A stretch of 64,000 bases of DNA from Terriglobia bacterium (GTDB lineage Bacteria; Acidobacteriota; Thermoanaerobaculia; Thermoanaerobaculales; Thermoanaerobaculaceae): NCBI GenBank assembly GCA_020073245.1, contig JAIQFQ010000008.1:43745-107744 (forward strand), written 5' to 3'. Positions within the stretch are counted from its first letter, which is position 1, and every line of letters begins with the position of its first letter. The notes under the pieces were generated by a model. It was not told the DNA's origin and did not search any database. It saw only the letters and a program-made list of their open reading frames with translations. The position numbers and the translations under genes were made by a program. This document shows, one piece after another, positions 46,314-54,362 of the stretch.

Positions 46314-48836
46314 TTACCCTTTTGCCGAGGTCCAAGACGATCCCTTCCCGATCTCGACTCGGAGGGGCACCCGCAACTGGGCGATCCCCTCCATGACACT
46401 TCGAGCGAGGGCAGCGACCTCATCGACAGCGCCCGCTGCGACCTCGAGGATGAGCTCATCGTGGACCTGCAGAAGGAGCCGTGCGGGCAGCTCCCTTCGC
46501 GTCAACTCCCCATGCAGCCGGATCATCGAGAGCTTCATCAGGTCCGCGGCGGTTCCCTGAACCGGTGCGTTGATCGCCTGCCGCTCGGCGTTGCCGCGCA
46601 CCTGCGCGTTCTTGGAGTCGAGGCCGGCGATCCAGCGCACACGCCCGAAGAGCGTGGTCACCTTGCCGGTGGTACGAGCCTGCTCCTTTGTCCCCTCGAG
46701 GTACGCTCGCACCCGCGGCAGGCGGCCGAAGTATGCCTCAATGAACTGCTGCGCCTGGGCGTTTGAGACCCCCAACTCGCGCGCGAGGGCGTACGCGCCC
46801 ATCCCGTAAATGAGGCCGAAGTTGATGGTCTTCGCCGCGCGCCGCTGGTCGGGGCTCACGAGCTCGGGTGCGACGCCGAAGACCAGAGCGGCGGTTGCCG
46901 AGTGAATGTCCTCGCCGCGCGTGAATGCGTCGTGCAGCGCGGGGTCGTCGGAGAGGTGGGCGAGGACCCTGAGCTCGATCTGCGAGTAGTCGGCCGCCAG
47001 GAGCAGCTGCCCCTGGTCGGCCACGAAGGCGCGCCGGACCTCGCGGCCCATCTCGGTACGGACTGGGATGTTCTGAAGGTTGGGATCCGACGAGGAGAGT
47101 CGGCCGGTCGCGGCCACCGCCTGGTTGAAGCGGGTGTGCACCCGACCGTCGGCGCCCACCTGTTTCGGCAGCGCGTCCACGTAGGTGGACTTGAGCTTTG
47201 TCTGTTCGCGGTACTCGAGGAGAAGCGCAGGCAACCGGTGGCCGCGTGCGGCCAGCTCTGCCAGAACGTCGGCGTCGGTCGAGGGCGCCTTCGTCTTCGC
47301 GGTGCGGCGGAGCACCGGCAACCCGCGCTTCTCGAACATCACCTCCGCGAGCTGCTGCGGAGAATTGACGTTGAACGGCCCACCGGCCTCGGCGTGGATC
47401 TCCCGCTCGAGGTCCGCGATCGATCTGGCGAGGCGGCCCCTCAGTTCCTCGAGGATCGAGAGGTCGAGGCGGATCCCGTGGCGCTCCATCGCCTCGAGCA
47501 CGGGCACGAGGGGGAGCTCGATGGTTCGGAGCACCTCGTCGAGTTTTTCCTCGGCGAGGCGTCGGGTGAGTTCTGGCGCGATGGCCGCCACGGCGCGGGC
47601 GGACTCCACGGCGTCGGTCGCGGTGGGAGGTTGGACGCCGTAGCGGCGGCACAGGGCCGCGAGATCGGTGGCCTCGCCCGGTGCCAGCAGGTACCCTGCG
47701 AGCATCGTGTCCCGCGGCACCGCGGGCGGCTCGACCGCTTGGTCCCGGCACGCCGCGAGCAACGGCTTCGCGTCGTGACACCAAACATCGGCGAGGTGGG
47801 GGGCGAGGGACTTGCACAGCTTGGCTGATGGAGCGGCAAGCACGGCGACGGCGGTGCCGGTTGCGACTGCGAGGCGGTCGGGAGCCAAGGCAACAGCGGC
47901 GCCCGGTGTCTTGAGCAGAGCGCCGAGCTCTGCAACCCCGACCTCACGTGCCGGCGTGATGATCGCCGGCTGCTCGCTCCTTGGCGGTCCCAGCTCGGCG
48001 AGGAGGGAGACGAACCCGAGTCGTTGGTAGAGTTCCGCGAGCCGGGCAGGATCGGGCGGTCTGCGTTCGAGCGCCGCGAGGCTCTCCGAGAGGGCAACAT
48101 CGGTGCGGATTTGGATGAGCTGACGGGAGAGCATCACCTCGCCCCTGTGCTCGGTGAGCGCCTTGCGGGCACGCGGAGGCGTGACCTCATCGAGGTGCTC
48201 GTAGATCTCGTCGACCGTTCCCCATCTCGCGATGAGCTCCTTGGCACCCTTCTCGCCGATGCCGGGGCACCCGGGGATATTGTCGGAGCTATCCCCCATG
48301 AGAGTGAGGACCTCGCCGACCTTCGACGGTCGGACGCCGAACACCTCCTCGACGCCGCGCTCGTCGAGCAGACGCTCGAGACGGGTGTGCCACATCTTCA
48401 CGTGAGGGTCTCGGACCAGCTGCATCAGGTCCTTGTCGGTCGACGCGATGACGACTTCGAACCCGGCTTCCTGGGCTCGTACGGCTAGCGTGCCGATGAC
48501 GTCATCGGCCTCGACGTCGGGCTCCGCCAGGACGGTGAGACCGAGAAGAGACACGGCCTCCTGGGTGACCGGGATCTGCACCCGCAGGTCGTCGGGCATC
48601 GGTGGCCGGTGGGCCTTGTAGCGCTCGTCCAACCGGGTACGAAACGTCTCCTTGCCGACGTCAAACGCCACACCCACATGCGTGGGGGCGAGATCTCGCA
48701 GGAGCTTGTGCTGCATTCGCAGGAAGCCGTACGCCGCGGCGGTGGGGGTGCCGTCGGGGGCCGACAGACCGCTGCGGATCGCGTAGAACGCGCGGTACAG
48801 GTTCGAATGGCCGTCCACCAGCAGAAGTCGTGGCAT
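46314..48836 (-). CDS. polA: DNA polymerase I (3'-5' exonuclease domain apparently degenerate)
   Basis: FEN domain: LLLVDGHSNLYRAFYAI, ADDVIGTLA, GDSSDNIPGCPGIGEKGA. Polymerase: DYSQIELRVLAHLS, RRAAKTINFGLIYGMGAYALA, LLQVHDELILEV. Confidence 0.97.
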   Translation of the reverse strand: MPRLLLVDGHSNLYRAFYAIRSGLSAPDGTPTAAAYGFLRMQHKLLRDLAPTHVGVAFDVGKETFRTRLDERYKAHRPPMPDDLRVQIPVTQEAVSLLGLTVLAEPDVEADDVIGTLAVRAQEAGFEVVIASTDKDLMQLVRDPHVKMWHTRLERLLDERGVEEVFGVRPSKVGEVLTLMGDSSDNIPGCPGIGEKGAKELIARWGTVDEIYEHLDEVTPPRARKALTEHRGEVMLSRQLIQIRTDVALSESLAALERRPPDPARLAELYQRLGFVSLLAELGPPRSEQPAIITPAREVGVAELGALLKTPGAAVALAPDRLAVATGTAVAVLAAPSAKLCKSLAPHLADVWCHDAKPLLAACRDQAVEPPAVPRDTMLAGYLLAPGEATDLAALCRRYGVQPPTATDAVESARAVAAIAPELTRRLAEEKLDEVLRTIELPLVPVLEAMERHGIRLDLSILEELRGRLARSIADLEREIHAEAGGPFNVNSPQQLAEVMFEKRGLPVLRRTAKTKAPSTDADVLAELAARGHRLPALLLEYREQTKLKSTYVDALPKQVGADGRVHTRFNQAVAATGRLSSSDPNLQNIPVRTEMGREVRRAFVADQGQLLLAADYSQIELRVLAHLSDDPALHDAFTRGEDIHSATAALVFGVAPELVSPDQRRAAKTINFGLIYGMGAYALARELGVSNAQAQQFIEAYFGRLPRVRAYLEGTKEQARTTGKVTTLFGRVRWIAGLDSKNAQVRGNAERQAINAPVQGTAADLMKLSMIRLHGELTRRELPARLLLQVHDELILEVAAGAVDEVAALARSVMEGIAQLRVPLRVEIGKGSSWTSAKG

Positions 48837-48985
48837 GGCCGAACGATAGCACGGGCGCCGAGCGTTCGAGGGAGGGGTCGGCCCCGGGGTCCGGGAGCGA
48901 CGGGATGGCGACGTCGGCCCCCGGCGACGAAGGCTCCGGCCCACCCGGCGGGGCCGCTCATGGCCCGCTGGGGTAGGCTTCCGGG

Positions 48986-50041
48986 GTGATCACCAACGCC
49001 GACGTGTCGGAGGCGCTCTTCCAGCTCGCGGAGAGCCATCCTGCCGGTGACCTGCGCTTCGCCCTCCTGCGGACCGCGTACGCGGTCTTCGATCACCCGC
49101 GCGAGCTCTCGGGGTCGCGCCGGCTTCCGGAGTCGGCGGCGCTCGAGGTGTTGCCCGCCCTCGCGATGTTGCGCTCGTGCCGGACTCCGGACGCGCTGTC
49201 GGCGGCGGCCCATCGGCTTGCGGGCCCCAACGGACTTCGCGGGAGCTCGTCGCGTGAGGGTTTTCTCACAGCTGCTGAGGTCGAGCGAACGGTCGCTTCA
49301 CCAACGTCACCCGATCCCCGTTGCCTGCGCGGAGCCGCACATTGGCACACCCGCGCCTCGGACGGCGCCGGTACGCTCGAGTCGATGGCGAGGGCATGCG
49401 TGCGGCGCGGCGCGATGTGGGCGGTCGTGACGGACCACACCCGCGGCCTCGCATGCGTGAACGGCCTCGACGCCGAAGGCGTCGCCCTCCAGAATCGCTC
49501 GGTGCGGGCCTGGAACCACCGCCACGGCGAGGAACTGTGGCTTCTGCAGGGCCTGGAAGCGGAGATCCTTGATGATGGGAGGTTGGACCTCCCCCGTGCC
49601 GCAAGGTCCGGCGTGCTGCTCATCGCGTCGGTCCACACGGACCTCGCAGACCGCCGGGACCAGACCGGCAGGCTGCTCCGGGCGATCGAGGAGCCCGGCG
49701 TATGGGCGCTGGGGCACCCGCGCGGTCGGCTGTTCGCCAGAAGGTCGGGGGTCCGGGCCAACTGGGAGGTCGTGTTCGCCGCCGCGGCGGCGGCCGGCGT
49801 GCTGATCGAGATCAACGGCTTTCCTCGCCGACAGGACCTCGACCCTGCGCTCCTCGGCCTGGCGCGTGATGTCGGGTGCAGGTTCCTCCTTGCGTCCGAC
49901 GCGCACCACACCCGGCATCTCGCCTTCGACGAAACGGCGATCGCCCTGGCCGCCCACGGCGGCGTGCCGGTGAGCGCGATCGTCAATTTCGAGCCGCTCG
50001 ACCACCTCGCCTCGGCGAGACCGGACCTCGCTCTCCCCTAA
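48986..50041 (+). CDS. PHP-domain phosphoesterase resembling the C-terminal domain of PolX
   Basis: LRGAAHWHTRASDGAGTLESMARACVRRGAMWAVVTDHTRGLACVNGLD, GLEAEILDDGRLDLP, SVHTDLADRRDQTGRLLRAIE, HPRGRL, EINGFPRRQDL, LASDAHHTRHL. Confidence 0.82.
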   Translation: MITNADVSEALFQLAESHPAGDLRFALLRTAYAVFDHPRELSGSRRLPESAALEVLPALAMLRSCRTPDALSAAAHRLAGPNGLRGSSSREGFLTAAEVERTVASPTSPDPRCLRGAAHWHTRASDGAGTLESMARACVRRGAMWAVVTDHTRGLACVNGLDAEGVALQNRSVRAWNHRHGEELWLLQGLEAEILDDGRLDLPRAARSGVLLIASVHTDLADRRDQTGRLLRAIEEPGVWALGHPRGRLFARRSGVRANWEVVFAAAAAAGVLIEINGFPRRQDLDPALLGLARDVGCRFLLASDAHHTRHLAFDETAIALAAHGGVPVSAIVNFEPLDHLASARPDLALP

Positions 50042-50092
50042 CGACGGGCCCGAGACGCTCGCCGCCGGGCAGCGGCCCGGGATAGGGTGCGG

Positions 50093-51025
50093 TCAGTCGA
50101 GGCCGGCGAACAGGTCGGTCGAGATGTAGCGCTCGGACGTCGAGGGGATGACGCACACCACCAACTTACCCTTGTTCTCCGGACGGCTCGCCACCGTGAC
50201 CGCGGCCTGGACGGCCGCCCCGGATGAGATCCCACCGAGGATCCCCTCCTCCTTGGCGAGCCGACGGGCCATGACGAACGACTCGTCGTTGCCGACCTGA
50301 ACCACCTCGTCGATGAACTTCGTCTCGAGGTTCGCGGGGATGAAGCCGGCGCCCAGCCCCTGAATCTTGTGTGAGCCGGGCTGGCCGCCGGAGATGACCG
50401 GCGAACCCGACGGTTCGACGGCCACGATACGGAGCGCGGGCTTGCGCTGCTTCCACACGCGGCCCACGCCGGTGACCGTTCCGCCGGTGCCTACGCCCGC
50501 CACGAAGATGTCCATTGTGCCGTCGGTGTCGCGCCAGAGCTCCTCGGCGGTCGTCGTGGCGTGGATCTCGGGGTTGGCGGGGTTCTCGAACTGCTGCGGC
50601 ATGACCGCGCCGGGGATCTCGTCGAGCAGCGCGAGCGCTCGCCGAATCGCACCCTTCATCCCTTCCGATGCGGGCGTGAGGATGAGCTCGGCGCCGAGCA
50701 GCTTGAGGACCTTGCGCCGCTCGAGCGAGACGCTCTCGGGCATGGCGATCACGCACCTGTACCCCTTGGCGGCAGCGACCATGGCGAGAGCGATGCCAGT
50801 GTTTCCCGAGGTCGGCTCGACGATCACGGACGTGCCGGGCTTGAGTTTGCCGGCGCGCTCCATCGCCTCGACCATCGCGACCCCGATGCGGTCCTTGACC
50901 GAGTGCGCCGGGTTGAAGAACTCGAGCTTCGCGGCCACCGTGGCCACGCACCCCGATGTGACGCGGTTGAGCCGCACGAGCGGCGTGTTACCGATGAGCT
51001 TGGTGATGTCTGCTGCAATTCGCAT
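50093..51025 (-). CDS. cysK: Cysteine synthase
   Basis: [79 protein letters not shown]. Confidence 0.96.
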   Translation of the reverse strand: MRIAADITKLIGNTPLVRLNRVTSGCVATVAAKLEFFNPAHSVKDRIGVAMVEAMERAGKLKPGTSVIVEPTSGNTGIALAMVAAAKGYRCVIAMPESVSLERRKVLKLLGAELILTPASEGMKGAIRRALALLDEIPGAVMPQQFENPANPEIHATTTAEELWRDTDGTMDIFVAGVGTGGTVTGVGRVWKQRKPALRIVAVEPSGSPVISGGQPGSHKIQGLGAGFIPANLETKFIDEVVQVGNDESFVMARRLAKEEGILGGISSGAAVQAAVTVASRPENKGKLVVCVIPSTSERYISTDLFAGLD

Positions 51026-51033
51026 GATCCCCC

Positions 51034-51420
51034 CTAGATCTCGAAGTGCACAGCTTTATTCGCGTCGCGTTCCACCTGCAAGAGATCGGCGAGCTTGAGG
51101 CGCTCAAGTGTGCCGCTGCGCGCCTCCGCGAGCCGTTTCGCGAGCCAGCGCACGGCGGCGCCACCGCCCTCCGGCTGAGACTCGGGACGCACGAGAGAGG
51201 CGACGGGAACCGTTTCCGGTCTCGCCGCCAGCCGGACGCCGCCGCGCGGGCCGCGCGAGGTGGTCACGAGACCTTCTCGCGCCAACTCGCCGAGCAGGCG
51301 CGCGAGGAACCTCGCCGGAACCCCCCGGCAGCGCGCGATCTGATCCGCGGTCCGAGGCTCGGGAAACGAGGCTGCAAGCTCAAGCAACGCCTGCAGGCGA
51401 TACGCGTCTGTCTCGTTCAT
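51034..51420 (-). CDS. Rrf2-family transcriptional regulator
   Basis: [12 protein letters not shown]...[43 protein letters not shown]. Start chosen at MNETD. Confidence 0.87.
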   Translation of the reverse strand: MNETDAYRLQALLELAASFPEPRTADQIARCRGVPARFLARLLGELAREGLVTTSRGPRGGVRLAARPETVPVASLVRPESQPEGGGAAVRWLAKRLAEARSGTLERLKLADLLQVERDANKAVHFEI

Positions 51421-51584
51421 CACTAATAGCATCGTATTAATATTGTATCTTGTCAAGAGGCCTTATCCTGACTCTCGAGCTGCGATATGACTTGGAGCGA
51501 TCAGTCATGTGGGGGGCATGGAGTTCGGTACCTGGCCGGGAGGGTGGGAGGAGTGGCCGCGGGACCCCCCGCACATATAGAAAG

Positions 51585-51606
51585 GCGGGGGGCGTGAGCC
51601 CCCCGC
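51585..51606 (-). terminator. Hairpin 3' of the multiheme cytochrome operon
   Basis: gcgggggg/ccccccgc stem, followed on the minus strand by CTTTCTATAT. Confidence 0.6.
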
Positions 51607-51642
51607 GAATATGAAGCGTTCGGTACCGCGATCAAGCTGATG

Positions 51643-53448
51643 CTACGGTGCCGGTGTCGTATCCCACCACGTGCCGCCCGGGCCGTAGTACGTTTTCAGG
51701 GTGGTCGCAAGCGTCGTCTCGAAAGGACTCGTCCAGTCGACGGCGAGGTCGATCCCCTGGCCGAACAGGTTGACCCTGTTGTTGTGGCACGAGTTGGCGC
51801 AGGCGTTCGGGTACCCGACGTACTTGCCCTGGGCGTTCTTTACGCCGCTGGTCGCGTACGTGATGGTGTCCTCGGGTCTCGTGACGAACCAGGTGTGGCC
51901 TCCCGTGGCCGACATGTGGCAGTCGATGCAGTTGCCGAGGCCCATCATGCGCTCTGGTGCGAACGGGTGGTTGGCGTGGGTCGAGACCACCTTGGCGATG
52001 GCCTCCTCGTTGTCGGCAAACGCCGCCACCTGCTCCTTGGTGACCCCAGCGAACGGACCGTGCGTCGCGTGGCAGGCCAGACAGAGCGAGTCGTTCTCCG
52101 GTGAGGTCGGGATCTTGAGCCCGCTCCTCTCGTCCGTGATGGAAGTCGTGAGCTGGGCGGTCTGCCGCTTGTTGTGCAAGGAGTGGCACGCCGAGCACGC
52201 CTCGGACGACCCGTTCTGGCCGAACGTCGTCTTGCCGTGGCCGGAGAGGACGAACTGGTCCCACGGGCGCGAGTTCGAGGGCAGCACCCCGTCGCCCCAG
52301 TAGTTGAGGGCGCCGGTCCCCTGGAAGCTCGCCAGCGGGGTCCAGGCGTCTTTCTGCATCGGGATCCAATCGGTGCCCGTGTCGTCGTGGTACGGCCACG
52401 CCCACGTGCCGGCCGGCACCGACTTGCCGCGGATGTGGCAGCGGCCGCAGATCTCGGCGGACTGCGCGCCGGTCAGGTTCGCCGGATTGACGATCTTGGC
52501 CGGGTCGCCCTGGCCGAGGACGTGCTGGGCGCCGGGGCCGTGGCAGCTCTCGCAGCCGATGCTGGTGAGCAACAGGTTGCCGTCGCCGTTGTAGTCGACG
52601 TACATCGGGTCGTTGGTGTTGTAGAGGGTCGCGTAGAATCCCTGGAACTGCGCCTCACCGGCCGCGTTGATGCTGATGGAGCGGATGCCGGTTACGTGAC
52701 AGCCGACGCAGCTCTTGGTGTGGCTGGACAGGTTGCTGTTCCCGGCGAGCTGTGAGGAGACCGTGCTCGCGCCGTACAGCGGGTTGTAGCTGGCGTCGTA
52801 CCACCCGGTCTTCACGGGAAGCACGTTTCCGGGCTGCCAACCCTGGGTGCGCGAGTAGGCGACAGGCGCGAAGTAGAGCGCCTTCGACAGCTTCGTGTCG
52901 GTGTCCGTGACCGGGATCCGGAGCAGGTAGCGCTGATCCTGGTCGGAGCTGCCGGCGACGGTCGCGACCACCTGGCACTTGAGGGCGCTGACCGTCATCC
53001 AGTACGTGTCGGACGCTGCGTCGTACGACAGCTTGGGCGCATTGGCCCCGTACGAGGCGAAGGCGCCGACCGTCGACAGGTCAACGCCGACCTTGAAGTC
53101 GTCCACGGTTTGGTGGGCCTGATTGGCAATCACGCCCAGGCCGTCCTGAAGCGTGTACTGGCCGAGCGGCCGCCGCAGCATCTGCGAGTGGCGGGTGTTC
53201 TTCCAGTTGTGCTTGTCGGACGGGAAGCCGTCCTTGCCGTTGTGGCAGCCGAGGCACACCTCGCTTCCGAGGTATGAACTGGGCGCGGCGTTGCCGTACA
53301 GGGCCGTGAGCCTCGCTGAGAGGCCGGCGATGTCGATCGTCGCGCTCGGTGTGACGATCGCGGACACGTGCGAGCGCACGACGTTTGTCCCCGCCAGGGC
53401 TGTGCTCGCCAACAGCATGGCGGCGAGGACTACTAAGACCTTACGCAT
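51643..53448 (-). CDS. Secreted multiheme c-type cytochrome
   Basis: Signal peptide; CLGCH, CVGCH, CESCH, CGRCH, CSACH, CLACH, CIDCH (7 CXXCH) plus one CANSCH (CX3CH). Confidence 0.93.
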   Translation of the reverse strand: MRKVLVVLAAMLLASTALAGTNVVRSHVSAIVTPSATIDIAGLSARLTALYGNAAPSSYLGSEVCLGCHNGKDGFPSDKHNWKNTRHSQMLRRPLGQYTLQDGLGVIANQAHQTVDDFKVGVDLSTVGAFASYGANAPKLSYDAASDTYWMTVSALKCQVVATVAGSSDQDQRYLLRIPVTDTDTKLSKALYFAPVAYSRTQGWQPGNVLPVKTGWYDASYNPLYGASTVSSQLAGNSNLSSHTKSCVGCHVTGIRSISINAAGEAQFQGFYATLYNTNDPMYVDYNGDGNLLLTSIGCESCHGPGAQHVLGQGDPAKIVNPANLTGAQSAEICGRCHIRGKSVPAGTWAWPYHDDTGTDWIPMQKDAWTPLASFQGTGALNYWGDGVLPSNSRPWDQFVLSGHGKTTFGQNGSSEACSACHSLHNKRQTAQLTTSITDERSGLKIPTSPENDSLCLACHATHGPFAGVTKEQVAAFADNEEAIAKVVSTHANHPFAPERMMGLGNCIDCHMSATGGHTWFVTRPEDTITYATSGVKNAQGKYVGYPNACANSCHNNRVNLFGQGIDLAVDWTSPFETTLATTLKTYYGPGGTWWDTTPAP

Positions 53449-53480
53449 AACTGAATCTCCTTTCTGGGTCTTCCCCACTG

Positions 53481-54359
53481 CTATTCCTGAAAGAGCTTCG
53501 GGTCACGTTGCGAACCGTGCACCGCGGCGTGACAGCTCACGCAGGCGCGGTACGCTGGCTTGGAAAGGTCATGGAACTTCGGCGTGTCGGTGTGACACTC
53601 GAGGCAAAGCTGGGACGTCGAGGCGCGGTTCAGCAGGAACGCGTTGGGCGAGCCGTGCGGGGTGTGGCACCCGATGCACCCGTTGACCGCCACCGGCGGG
53701 TGCGGGTATACCTGCGGGCCCGCCTTCTCGGTGTGGCACGCAACGCAGCGCTGCTGCCCGTCCTCCTCGACCCTGCCGCGAGCTGTCGTGCCGCCGTGTA
53801 CCGAGTGGCACGACATGCACTCGAACGGCACCTTTCCCTCTCTGTGCGCGTATGGCAGCGCGAACTGTGCCGTCTGCGAGGCGTGGCAGCCCGTGCAGAG
53901 GGCGCCGCGGGCGCGGGCCAGCATCGGCTCCGCCGCTGGGGCGGCGTGGCCCGAGACGTGGCAGTCGAGGCACGCGATGCCGGCCTTCTCGTGGCCGTGC
54001 GTGCGGATCGCGAGGCCGCCCTTCTGGGCCGCGTGGCAGGCGATGCAGCCGGAGGAGGCGTCCACAGTAGTTGCGCCCTTGAGCGACCGGATGTTCTTCG
54101 TGCTCGGGTCGTTGGCGTGAGCCTCGCCGGGGCCGTGGCACGACTCGCACGAGCGGTCGAGCATGCTTCCCTCAGGCTTCGGCAGGTTGTTGGGACCTCG
54201 GTCGGCCATGGCGCGCCCGTGTGGGCCGTCGACGAAAGCCTTCGCCACGTCGTCGTGACAGGTGGCACAGGTGTCTCGGCCCACCCAACCCTTCGGCAGG
54301 CCCGCAAGGAGCGGTGCTGCGGCCACGAGAGCGATTGCTGCGAGCAGGCTCTTGCGCAT
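53481..54359 (-). CDS. Periplasmic decaheme c-type cytochrome (MtrA/DmsE-like)
   Basis: Signal peptide; ten CXXCH: CATCH, CESCH, CIACH, CLDCH, CTGCH, CMSCH, CVACH, CIGCH, CLECH, CVSCH. Confidence 0.94.
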   Translation of the reverse strand: MRKSLLAAIALVAAAPLLAGLPKGWVGRDTCATCHDDVAKAFVDGPHGRAMADRGPNNLPKPEGSMLDRSCESCHGPGEAHANDPSTKNIRSLKGATTVDASSGCIACHAAQKGGLAIRTHGHEKAGIACLDCHVSGHAAPAAEPMLARARGALCTGCHASQTAQFALPYAHREGKVPFECMSCHSVHGGTTARGRVEEDGQQRCVACHTEKAGPQVYPHPPVAVNGCIGCHTPHGSPNAFLLNRASTSQLCLECHTDTPKFHDLSKPAYRACVSCHAAVHGSQRDPKLFQE

Positions 54360-54362
54360 GGC

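Noticed and set aside
48800-48815. ggttcgaat T-loop-like string
   Set aside because: Inside polA coding sequence, with no acceptor stem or anticodon arm around it.
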